A stretch of 64,000 nucleotides of DNA from positions 7,006,001 through 7,070,000 of the forward strand of contig NC_134428.1 of NCBI RefSeq assembly GCF_030867145.1. Reading direction: 5' to 3'. The stretch comes from Opisthocomus hoazin. Its lineage: Eukaryota; Chordata; Aves; Opisthocomiformes; Opisthocomidae. The notes beneath the pieces were generated by a model. It had not been told where the DNA came from. It made no database searches and saw only the letters and a list, made by a program, of their open reading frames with translations. A program made the position numbers and the translations under genes. Each line of letters begins with the position of its first letter. Within the stretch, counting starts at the first letter, position 1. Of the stretch, positions 1 to 12,800 are shown piece after piece.

Positions 1-2624
1 AAACCAGACATTGAATGGTAGGAACTTATTAGTAACATGGATGCCATAAAAATCCTTTTATAAAGGCTATATGGTGGAGCCAAGGGCCAAAGTACAGTTG
101 CAGGCGTACGGTTGGTCAAACGTTTAACTGAATTCTTGTGTCTTGAGGCATATGCTATGTCGTTGAGGCTTGGGGTACTTCATATTTTTAAAAGATGTTT
201 TCAGTTAACTACTTCTTTGCTCTTCCTGGATCTAGTTTATTTTTCCAGGTATGGTAGGTGACACTACTGAAATTTACAGTACAGTGAAATCTTTCAGAAA
301 TGCCTGTTTCATCGTGTAGCATAGATATCTTGCTGTTCCACAAGAGAAGAATGGAAATCAACTGTGTGGAGGTGTTGGAGTGAGGGGGATTCACTGGTTA
401 GAAATTCCATTTTTTTTCTTCCTGAAGCAAAAAATCCCACCACTTTCTCCCTCTCATGATACTGTATCTTTCAGAAAATCTTGCCAGTGCTACTGAGATT
501 TTTGTTTTTTGAGCGCAGTGCAAGATGAAACAGTAAAGATGTGACTGAAGTTAACTCAAATTTAGTTGTTAGAATTGCAAAGGATTTTTCTTACATTGGC
601 AGGCTGACCTCTATCAGAATTACTTTATAAATTCAATAATTATCCTTATGTGTCTGACTTAAAGATCTTGAAACCTTGTGCAATGATGAAATTTAAGAAG
701 TTGCAGGTAACCCAGCTATTTTGACAAATGTATCTGTATATAGAGAGCGTGTCAGTAATGTTTCTAAACGGCATGGCTAAAAAAAGAAATATTGCTGTTT
801 TGAATCAAATATTCAATAATGTTGTGATTAATGGTGAGTATCTATTGGACTGTGGTCCCAAAGTTTTGTGACCCATATGCAACAGCACTGAACTAATACC
901 GTGCTGTGAACTGCTTCATATCTCTTGACATTTTTGTGGCTATGAGCAACACTAAAGGAGTTTCCCTTTTGCCGTGTTAGATCACAGAACTGTTGCATAA
1001 AGGTGAAGTAAATGTTTGCATGTAGGTCATTCTGGAATTTAACTCTGGAATACTCCGCAGTATTTGTGCATCAGATAGTCTGTGATAACTTAAGATGTTT
1101 CAGATGTTACATAAAGTAAATTTGTTAGATAAATTCCACTCTTAAATTGTGCAAGACCACTGATTTACATGTTGCGCGGAAATGCTGAAAGAAACATCTA
1201 GCTTGCAAGTTGCTTAATAAATCGACATACTTTCACTCTTGCTCTTTCCTTTTCTATAGTTAAGACAGCTGAGGGATTGCCCTCAATGTGGAACACTCAT
1301 AATTCATGGACAGCAGGAAAGAATAGAATCACAGAATGGTTTGAGTTGGAGGGGACCTTGTAGATCAGGTTAGGGGACACCTTCCACTATACCACGTTGC
1401 TTAAAGCCCCATACAACCTGGCCTTGAACACTGCCAGAGAGGGGGCGTCCACAGCTTCTCTGGGCAACCTGGGCCAGGGCCTTACCACCCTCAGAGTAAA
1501 GAATTTCTTTTTTATATCTAATTTAAACCTACTCTCTTGCAGTTTAAAGCCACTGCCCTGTGTCCTGTCATGCCAGGCCCTTGTCACAAGCCCCTCTCCA
1601 GCTCTCTCGCAGCCCCTCCAGGTGCTGGAGGCTGCTCTAAGGTCTTCCCGCAGCCTTCTCTTCCCCAGGCTGAGCAGCCCCAGCTCTCCCAGCCTTTCCT
1701 CCCAGCAGAGGGGTTCCAGCCCTCGGGTCATTGCTGAGGCCTCCTCCGGCCCCCGCTCCAGCAGCTCCAGCTCTGTCCTGTGTGGAGGGCTCTTTAACCC
1801 TTCTTTGGTTACTTTGCTCCTGTTTCTTGACTATAAATGTTAATATGTTGATCTGAGCTTCATTCTTGGAAGGATTAAAAAAGGTGTCGGAGGAGCAGAC
1901 ACGCACACTCACACCCCCATGAGCTCCTAGGAAACATGCCTAATAAATCAGATTAAAGGCAAAATAGCCATAAAATGATTAAAATATCCTTGAGGAAAAA
2001 TATACTTCATTTATGTAACTCACATATTTAAAACATCTGGAAAACTGTCTTGCAGTGTGTTGAATAGATTGTACTAAGTTGTGGTCTTATTTTTAAACTC
2101 TCTGAAATACAGATAACATCAGTAATTTTGGCTACTACAAAGTATCTTGATTTGTGATTTCATAATAAAGTTTGCAAGTTTCTGCCCATGTACGTTATTT
2201 CATGTGTTTCATTCCAATTTTACTAACTTAATTTAAAGAATGTCAGGTTGCATTCTCTTTAAAACTAGCAGTCCACAATTTCCATATGTATTAAACCCAG
2301 ATGAAGCCTTTTGTTTGCTTCTTCCCCCGCTCCACTCTTAGTAAGCAAGGCTTTGAACTTTGTAAAGGAAATCCTCAGGAACCCAAATGCTTTTTCTTTC
2401 TTACTTTGTCTCTAAATGAAAATGAATACTAGGCTTCCCTCATCATTAACCTCAGCCTCTCTCATGAAAGTTTCCTTCTACTCTACTCTGTTCTGGGAAA
2501 TTAGAAGGGTTTTTTTAATCTGTCTTCTTTGTCTTCTTGTGAGCTCCTTTGCTGGTCAGTGTTACTTTGATCACTAAATTGGGTATTGGTTTTGTTGGTC
2601 ATATTTACTTGGCTTTTCATGCAG
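1..2624. other. PDXDC1 intron, no exon seen
   Basis: Apart from the CR1 fragment, this AT-rich stretch shows no exon that matches the PDXDC1 residues expected just before the RYENG exon. It is read as the intron preceding the first visible exon. Confidence 0.6.
1324..1795 (-). mobile_element. CR1 LINE, short 5'-truncated 3' end
   Basis: The left edge carries the CR1 tail (AGAATCACAGAATGG on the + strand), followed by the familiar CR1 blocks read in reverse: LPREAVDAPSL, KFFTLRVV, HDRTQGSGFKL and EPLCWEERLGELGLLSL. This is the last 470 bp or so of ORF2 plus the 3' UTR. It lies in a PDXDC1 intron, antisense to the gene. It is more diverged than the copies at 40-45 kb and 56-59 kb, with ORF fragments in more than one frame, so it is an older insertion. 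Edges are accurate to about 10 bp. Confidence 0.9.
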
Positions 2625-3797
2625 GTATGAAAATGGATCAGCATATTATCATGAAGATGATCGTGAAGGTCTCCTAAAAATCTGTCGACTTGTTATTCAC
2701 ACACGCTATGAAGATTATACAGTAGAAGGATTTAACGTGCTATATACTAAGCAGCCTGTCATATACATTAGTTCTGCAGCTAGAACAGGCTTGGGCCAAG
2801 CTCTCTGCAATCAGGTAAAGTGAATCAGATGGGATTTTAGCTGGAAGTAGAACTTACCTGGCATCATATTGCCTGCTTGAAATTTAGATTTTAAAAATAT
2901 GTTCAGACTTTTGCTGCAAGAGACTGGTATTTGCAGTACAATCTGGTACACTACTAGCAGCAGTCTTGTAAATTGGTTGGTGCAAGTTGGTGCAAGTGAA
3001 AGATTTTCTGTAGATCCATGTGTCTGCCTGGAACTTCCACTGTTGGAAGTGAAGCTTCTTCCAGATTTTTCCTAATGCTACTATGTTAACTGAATGTATG
3101 TATCCCAAAGCAAGGTGAGCAGGCTCTTTGCAACTCTCCTGTTTCTTCCATGCATTCGCTTGATCGGTGTTCCTCATGAGCAGATTCCCTTCATCCTTGT
3201 CTCTTCTTTGCCTTTCTGTGAACCTGGTAGATTTTTATGGCTTATAAAATTATGTAAGTTTGTAAGACTTAGGATAGTATGTCTGCCAGTTGAAACACAG
3301 TATGAAAAGGGGCACTTTGGAGAATGAGGAATGAGCTTTGGCATCAAAAAAGTTGATTTTGGGAAAAGCATAACTTGGTGGTTTTGAAAACTTACTTGTT
3401 TTTCCTCATGATAGAAGCAATAGCAATGTGACTAAACAACGCCACAAGGGTGGGTGGGACGAGAACTGAGTCTCAGATGAAACCATACTTTGATGCCAGC
3501 CAGATATCTGCAAGCTAGTAATACAAAAATGTTATACAGTGTGTTGGTATTGCTTCATTAATTGTTATTTCCAACATAATTATGAAACATAGCCAAAGGA
3601 AGCAAAGTCCATACTGGGTAACCTCAGTAGCTGTAGTGGACCATATGTTTAAAATAAAACCATTTGTCTGGAAAAAAATACTTTCAGGTTGCATTTACAG
3701 TCCATGTTTTGCAGCAACGATACAGTGGGAGGAAGAGTAATTTTCTGAATATTTCCAGTGAAAGGATCCTACATGCTAACTTTAAAAAAAAAAAAAA

Positions 3798-3828
<31 letters not shown>

Positions 3829-6800
3829 ACAAGTGATTGTTTCTAGATTGTGTTGTGCTTTACATAAGCTGTTGGTCATGGTAAAAAAGACCCAAGCCCA
3901 AATGTACTGGATTTCCAAACACTTGAGTTATTGCAAAGTTTGTACTGAATGATGCCCCAGTACACTTATTTTCAATAAAAGTTACCATTTTTTAAAGGAA
4001 AACAGCTGAGGGAAAAGTAGGCTATAACATTCAGTGCATCAGTGATATTTTTCAAACTTAACATGCACTGAAATGAAGAGTCAAGTTCTTAGGGCCTGTG
4101 TTTTTCAAGTCTTTGGAGAAGGCAGGCAGAGGTACTACTAACAGAAAAAATGTAGTCTGCAGAGAAATAAAAATAGTATCGTAGATGGCACTTGTCCTGG
4201 CCAAAATGACTTGGGAAGTAGGTGGTAAAAGTTCATTGGAATAAGTTGGTGTCTTTGGTAAACCAAGTGTTGTGTGTAGTTATTGACTGAAACTTCTCAG
4301 TGCAAGAAATGCTGCTAAGAATCGGTATTCTGGGAGCTGTTTGCTTCTGAGTGCAGAGTAATACGTGAGGCCTTCTCTTGTGTTTATAAGATAACCTGTC
4401 CGCATTAGGTGATCACTGAACTTAAAAGCGGTAGCATTTTATCTTAGATTTTGAGGAGTGTAGATTGTAGCGCGGACAATTGGAACTGAGTAATCAGACA
4501 TTAATTTGATTTCTAGTAAATGAAAAGATAAAAACAAACTAGCCTGTAACTGTAGTTCTCTTAATCTGCTAAATTGTTTGTTCAGTGATGAGTATGATCA
4601 ATTAGATTTCACTTGTCTTGTGGTCTTCCAAGTTCAAGATCAAAATGTAAGAGAGACTTTGATTCCCCAGCTCCCCCTTGCGTGAGTGGTGCATGCGCAG
4701 TCAGCTGAGCTGTAGGATCAAAGCAGGCAGACTGCTCTCTGCTCAGTACTGAAGTGACTGTGAACCGCCAGTGGAACGTGGCCGTGCGCAAAGAACGCTT
4801 TTGCTGATAGGATGTATTAATTGTAAGGGTGACCAAGAAAAAGAGGAATGAGTTTAGGCTGTTGTACAGGGCATGGGTATCTCGTTAGGAAAACTGAACG
4901 CAGTTGACATGCTTACCAAAAGTTGGCTGTTGTTTTTTTCCCAGTTTCTCCTGTGCTTTTTCTCTGCTATTAATTTGATCATAAGTTTTAGCAGGAAACT
5001 TACATTGTAATGTAATATCCAGATTTTTATTGACATGTTTACTATTTTTTATGTCATTGTGTATCTTTCTGTGAACACTTAAAATGAGTATGTCTCAGTT
5101 GTTGAAATTCCATCACTTTTATTGCAGCTAGGGTTACCTCTTTCTTGCATGTGCCGTGTGCCTTGTAACACTATGTTTGGATCTCAACATCAAATGGTAA
5201 GTTTGTTTTCTTTAAGAGCTCTTTTTTTATTTTTTATAATCCTCATTAAGTAAATGTCAAGTGTGTTGTTAGGAAAGCTTATTAATGTGCTTATTTTTTC
5301 ACCCTGTAAGTCTTCTGTGTTATAACTGTACAAATTGCAGATTGAAATCTAAAAACCCAGCAGCTTGTCATTTGCGAGATATTTTTGATGGCATATAGTA
5401 AGGTGCTTTTTAGTCCAAGATTTCTAGAATACATGAGGTTGGAGGTACATTTACAAGCTAGATGATGCATTTGTGTCGTATTTTTCACAAATGCTTTGTC
5501 TGACCTTTGGGTTTACGTTTGAGAAGAAGAAACTGCAAGCCACAAACAAAGACATTAAGAATGTCTTCCAGAACTTCAGAATGTTGTCCATTTTCACTCT
5601 TCATGCATTTTTCCAGTTCAGCAGAAACAATTCTGTATCGCTTGACAAACACATTTATAAATAAATATCTTTTTCTTGTTGATAACAGGATGTTGCTTTG
5701 TTGGACAGATTGATTAAAGATGATGTTGAGTCAGGAAAACTGCCTTTGTTGCTGGTGGCCAATGCTGGTGAGTCCTATGGACAAACTATAAGAAATAAAA
5801 CACTCTATTTCATGAATATGTATAAAATGCAAAATGTATTTTCTTACACAGCTTATGGTTGCATGTCAAGAAATATCTTAATGGCCACACAAGAATTTTC
5901 TTTCTAGAGGGGTTTTTATTTAGCTGATTTAAAGTGAATTGTACTGCGACAGTTCTGCTTATGTCAGTTGATGTATTGCTATGGCTAGAACTTATTTTAG
6001 TGAGTGCAAATCTCTTGCTGAAAATCAGTTTCATGTTAACACTTCAGATTTTTTTGATGCATGTGCCATCAACTTTAGCTTTAAAAATTATATTTTTCTT
6101 CTGGTTAACGAAATAGAACTGCTCATGAACAAAACTTGTTTTAAGTACGAACGAAGGAGGTGACTGCTACTTGCTTTGGAACTGGAAAAATATCTAAGAT
6201 GTTAATCTTGGTTTACTGTCCGTTAGTTGAGGTCATACTTCGAATGTATTAAAAATGTCTGCATTTCTTATCTGAGGCTGCTGATTCTTTGAGTGCGCAG
6301 GACATCTAATTTTCTAAGTATTTTTAACATATATTGGCAAACAAAATAAGTTTTTTTGTTTTTGTTTTCTAGAATTCCAGTTGCTCATAAGTCACAATGA
6401 AACAGATACAAATATTGTCTAGTGGGCTTTTTTTTAAACATCCTATTTCCTGCTCTTTTGTGACTTTTTTGACAACAGTACAAGAGGTCCTTTCTATGTA
6501 GAATTCTAGTCTGCAAGCTAGTCGTTGGTGATTGCCTTTTTTCCTTTTCAACAAAGGGACACCAGGTGCTGGGCACACAGATAAACTTGGCCGACTGAAG
6601 GAACTTTGTGAGCAGTATAATATGTGGCTCCATGTAGAAGGGTATGAAACTTAAAATTTATTTCTGTATAACTATATTCATTAAAAAGTCTGACTAATGG
6701 ACAGCACATAATTTTACAGTTAGCCAGCTAGTAGAGAGCCATATGACCATCTTTATTTTTGCCATACTAAGCATTTTATATGGTTATGATTTTGTCACTG

Positions 6801-9800
6801 TATGAGGTAAAGATTGTTTTACATATACAGGAATAATAATTGGAATGGTTATTTCAGCATGTGTTAGCATTTACTTTTACTCAAATGGTAATCTTACCTG
6901 CCCTTGCTTTGAAGAGCTTGGAATACAATAAAAAGACCTTACAGGGCAAGTCAGGGGAGACATTACACAGTGACTATTGAAAATGAGAAAGGAGAATGAA
7001 ATGAGTTTGGAAGATACGACACTTTAATGAAAGTTGTCAAGAAGACTGCTGCAAGTGCAGTGTGCAACGTAACTGGGAGGATGCTATTTATTTCTGATAC
7101 CAAATTGATGCTGAATTATGGGTACAACTTTGAGGAATGATTTCCCCCGAAGGTTGGACTGAAATATTTTTAGATTGAAATGGATTTTTACTTCTGGGTT
7201 TTCAATCTTGGAATACCAAGTAACAACATCTGTTGCATTGGTAATGAAAAATATACAAACAAAAATTACCTGCCTTTACAAATCAACGTGAAATATTTAA
7301 ACTGAAGATTAAAATGCTATCAATACATATTTAATGTGTGCTAAACCCACTTTATTTTTCTAGTGTGAATTTGGCAACTTTGGCTTTGGGTTATGTCTCC
7401 TCTTCTGTACTGGTAGGTTTTACTGTCTCTAGAAACTTAATAATGTGCTCTAGATTTTAAGGTCATGATCTAATCAAAACATATATGGCTTATATTCTGC
7501 TTATTGTAATAAACTTCAGGCTGCTACGAAGTGTGACAGCATGACTCTTACTCTGGGATCCTGGCTGGGTCTCCCAGCTGTACCTGCAGTGACACTCTAC
7601 AGACAGGAGGACCCATCTTTGGTATGTTTAACTTCTCAGTCATTATTCTCAAGATCTGGAGACTTTAATTTTGATCATTGTGTAGGGTTTTGTTCTTCAT
7701 TAAGCATCTAAATTATAATTTGCAAAAAGCTCCCTGTTTAAACTGTGACACATTCCATAAGCTGGCAAAAATGGAATAATTGAAGAGAGGTTAATAGTGG
7801 TTTGTTTATTGTTTGTTTTTCTCTTTAGTCCTTGGCAGCTGGGCTGATGTCGAGTCAGCCCGTAGAGAAGCTCCGTGCCCTGCCGTTGTGGCTCTCCTTG
7901 CAGTACCTGGGCCACGATGGGATTGTGGAGAGGATAAAGCATGCCTCACAACTAGTAAGTAACAGCTTGCTGGCACATTGTTTATGGATACTTTGCCTCT
8001 TTGAGTTTGGGTTGGAGATTGTTCTCAAGAATCTTTGCCATCGGATTTAACAGTTTGAGTCTCCAAGCAGAAACAGATAGCAACAATAGTACAAGCAATA
8101 TCCAGGTGGCTATCACAGAACACCGTTACACTTAGGAATGTTTCTACAATACCTGTTAATACATCTTTACTGCGATATGTTGTGGAAGAATCAACTGCAA
8201 ATACTGTAGTTGACAGTATAGCATATTGGTTCGTACTGTGTTACAGACAAATTAGGAAAGCAGAGTAAAATGGGGGAAGGATGTGCTTTTACTATTAGAT
8301 TGCATATTTTATTAGGTTTTCTTAATGAGAAATGCGTAATCTTTGTTTTTTCTAAACAGTAGAATAACAATCACTTCTTTTTTTTGTCACTTCTCTGTTA
8401 TAACTATTTTGCTTGGCATTGTATTGATTTCAGTAATAGCAAATTATAAATGCCTGGCAAAAAGGACTTTAAAACATTTCTTCAGATACAGCAGCAAGTG
8501 CACTATTTTTGAAGCCGAGTCCTTACCCTAGTAAAAATTTAGGTCCAATATAATGTCTTAGTTTAAAAATGCATTGTTTATATGCAAAACCTTTTTCCTT
8601 AAAGGTACAGCACTTACTAAAAATTCAAACAGCAAAATGGAAGGTTTCTGTAATGGTTAATGAAGAAGCTAGTGGCATGGAAGACCTAAAAGAGTGACAA
8701 AGTATCATTTAGTCTTCACATTTTGTGGCATCTGAGATTGATCTTAGCTTTTATAATAGCCTATTAATAGTCTTAAACCAGAACATAAGAATGTCTTTTC
8801 TAATGAAAGTAATTTAAAAAGCCATCATATCTGGTTGCCATGGTAGCTTTGAGAAAATTAGCTGTTCTGCTACACGCTCTGCTTTCTTTAGTCAGCAGAA
8901 TTGTGGTATCTCTGGAACTTTGTCAACAAATATACCAAAACTTTATTTTGATGAAAATCACTTTGTAGTCAGTGTTTTACTAAAAACAGAAAATATTTTT
9001 CCATTACATTCTAAATTTACAAGTAAGAACTGGATGAATCTCTGATGCATCGTAGGGGTTTCTTCAGAAATAGAAAAGATGGTAGTGACTATTTAATGTT
9101 TTTCAGAGTAATTTTCAACCTCTAATGCTGTGTTTGTCTCTTCCTTTTGTTCCCCTTCTGCCATTTAGAGTCAAAGGTTGCTGGAAAACTTGAAAAACCT
9201 GGATTTCATTAAAACTTCGGTACAGTCTACATGTAATATGTTGATTGTATAGCTTAGTCTTTGCTTGTTAAATGACAAGGATAACTCTGATTAAAAAAAA
9301 CTACTTAAAAGTGCTTGGTACCTTTCTAATTTAAGTTCTGGTGTTCAGTGAAATTGTGTGGAAGTTGTGTGTGACCTCTAGATTGTATTTGTTCCTTTGC
9401 TGTGTACTCATGCACTCAGTGGACCTGACAGAACAACATGAAAAAATTGTTCCCAGAGATTGATTTAATTCCATTTAAAACATGGATTTGTTCAGTAATA
9501 CATTTATGAAACCAGTTTCCGTGAGCCTCCCTGATACGTTCTAGCTGCACCCTGCTGTTGAGACCTGTTAAATTTTAGGCAAAAATTATCCCAGCTGATG
9601 TTTTTACACCAGAAATAGTTTTAGAAATTATATCTAATGTATTATTCCAAATTCAGTTTCTGTGAGACATCCTGTTCAACAGTGTTTGGTGGTTTTACTC
9701 CTGCCTGTCCCCAAATTTTAATTGATACTGGATGCATAGAAAATATATTCAGCTTAGTTTTCTGCAGCAATAGATAATTCATGGATCATTCAGAGTGACA

Positions 9801-12800
9801 GTAACCATTTTTGTAAAAATTGTTTTTCCAAGAGTATTAGTGACCCTGGGAGTTCAAGTTACTGTAGCACTTCCCCCTTCTACTTAAATCTTGCATTTTT
9901 TGGGTTGTGAACATACCCTCATGTTGCCTCCAAAATTGCCCGGTCCTTTTCTCCTACCCCCAAAGCAGGATCAGTTATAATCTTGTTATTCCTGCTGGAA
10001 CTTTCTTGATGTTCTCCAGTGATTCTGGGGCAGTTTCCAAGAGTTGTTGGTTTGGGTTTGTTTTGTTTTTTTTTTTAACATTCATGTCTGAAATTACTTA
10101 AAGCTAAATAAACTAGTATGCTATATTTGCTAATGAACATGCTTAGGTTTCTTGCTTGATAGTGCCCAGATTTTAATTATGCATACCTTAAATCAGTATA
10201 ATTCTGCTTTAACTGAATAATGATTTACTTTCATGTGTTTACAGATAACTTTGTTTTGCCAGCAGTAACAGTGTTCACACTATCTCAGCACTAGAAGTTA
10301 ATTCTAGGAGTGTGAACAAATGTATCTGCTTTGCTGAGCAGTCTAAGGAAACATACACCGCGTTAAATCTTTAAAAAAATTGAGAAAATAATATTTCTCT
10401 CTCTCTTTTTTTTTTTTTTTTTAAGGTTGAAGATGAACTGAGTTCACCAGTGGTAGTTTTCAAGTTCTTCCAGGAATATTCAAATAGAGGTATGTGATTT
10501 ATTTAAAAACAAAACCAAAAAAAATCTATATAGTTTTTTAAACTACTAATTTGTAAAATTAATTTGATGAGCTAGATGTTATGTAGGGCACTGCTCTTGT
10601 GTAATATGCTTTTAGAAAGTTTGTGAATGCTGGTCATAATCGAGTGATAGAATCCATACACGTGATAGCTTCTTTTTTTCTATACACTGCAGTGTTTTAA
10701 ATTTTCATAACAAGTCATTTTCTGCCTTCTTGAGTGAGGAGAGATTGGGATGAGGATCCAGTTGGGATGAGGCAGAAGACTGCTAGAAAACTTTGTAGTT
10801 CTGTTATGAGTGTTGATTTTAATTGTCTGTAGATTTTTTAGTGCTGGGCATGGGGGAGGCTTGGTTTTGGTTTTAATCTACTTCAGTGCTTGCACTTACA
10901 AAGTAAACCTGTTCATCCTGGTCCAGTGACTTGGTGGATTGCTTTGTACATTGATGCTCTTATTTGTAAAGCTTTACTAGGGAGAAGTCACCCACCTGAA
11001 TTAGAAGGATGTAAGGTGTTTGGCCATTTCTGCATGTTTTATGTGTGTAATGGACTCTCAAATGCTTAGTATTATTTTTGTGTGGTTTAAAACTGAAAGT
11101 AATCATTAAAACTTCATTAAAAACAGTAGCTGAATGCATCAAATTAAATATTGCAGTCTGCTGTGACAGGATTTTGCTTTGTGAAAACATTGTTTTTATT
11201 TCCATTGGGGCATTTGAACCTCAAAACTGAGAGAAGTATTTTATTGGCTGTTTTTAAAACTAGTATATTAAACTCTCAGTTTTACTTCTAGTATTTGTCA
11301 TGCTCAGCATACCTTTAAAGAAAATCCTGTTAGTCTGCTTAAGATCTGGTACATTGTGTAGATGTGTTAACATTACTTAGGAAATGTGATTCTTTTGTCT
11401 AAATTTTAGGTTGCCTTTTATTCAATTAAGTAAATAAAAATCCACTTCTGTGATTCTTATATCTTTGGATTCAGATCAAACCTCACATGCTGCACAGGCC
11501 TCAACTATTCAGCACCCCAGAACAGGCAACGAAAGACACGTTTATGACACTTTCAACCAGTGGGTAAGAACGGATGCTGCTTCTCTGTAGGAAGAAAGAA
11601 GTGACAGTGGAATGCTTCCAGGGGTTCATCAGTAATTGTAACAGCTTTGGTAGACTAGTTTGATGGTTATTCTTGATCCGATATCCTTTGCTAAACTACT
11701 GGGCATTTTGGATTAAAAAGATTAATTTGCTGTGAAGCAAAGTTGCTTTCACATTTCTGATTATTTTACATGTAATTATGACAAATTATTACTGCATCTT
11801 AAGCTTTTGGTAGTAGATTTTTTCCTTGGTCTTGTGGGAATGTGGAAACTGTAGAACTCTTAAGTGGCTAGATAATTCATTGACAATGTCTGTATTCATC
11901 AACAGGAAGTCTTTCTTTTCCAGATCTTAAGAGAATTAATTCTAGAAACCTGTGCTATCAGAGAGCTGAGCACAGAACTATTTTGGATCCATTGCCTAGT
12001 AATCATGGCATACTTAATGACAATTTTGCAGAAACTTCTGACTTGTAACACTTGTAGCTTATCCCGAGTTTTCATGATTTTAAGTATATGTCTAACTTCA
12101 TATCACCAGCAAGCTGAAGTATTTTGTTACAAGAAGTGATTTTGAGAAACACAGAAAACTGTTTAGCATGTGGTTCCCCTGAACTGTGGGAAGAGTCTAG
12201 CCTGAATCAGCGACTGCAGGGGGTCGTGCTCGACACAACACGTCTTTAACTGTACCCTGTCTCTTCAGCTGGGAGAGCAGCTGGCGCAGCTGGTTCCTGC
12301 CAGTGGAGTTGATGTGGTAGAACTGGAAGATGAAGGCACGTGTGTGCGTTTTAGCCCACTGATGACTTCTGCAGGTAACTTTCACTTAATTCAGCCGCTT
12401 GTAAAAACTGGGATTTGCTGTAGCATTGTAGAACAATCTCCTGGTGTAAAAGCAGATATCCTCAAGAAACTCTTTAGTATATTCTCCTATGGTGAGGATT
12501 TTTTATAAACGAAACTATCTCGGCTTTGTCGTTCTGTTGTGCCTTGGCAAAGGGTGCATTAGAGGTAGCTCAGCTGTTGTAGGTGGCATTGCCTCTCTAC
12601 CTCTGCAGAGAAAGACTTTTATTTTTTAAAATCATTAGGAGAAGCAAGGGAAGAAGCTCTTTGTTTATGACAGTTATAAAAGACATATGAAGGATAAATC
12701 ATCCCTACCTTTCCTTCTCTCAGCTGCTTAACACAAGAAGATGCGTGACCTTTCTACACAGGTGTTTCTTTCAACACTGAAATGGTGCTTGTGTTCAAAA

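Noticed and set aside
30-75. GATGCCATAAAAATCCTTTTA resembling mature miR-365
   Set aside because: Only a partial match to the mature sequence; the flanks do not give the known precursor hairpin.
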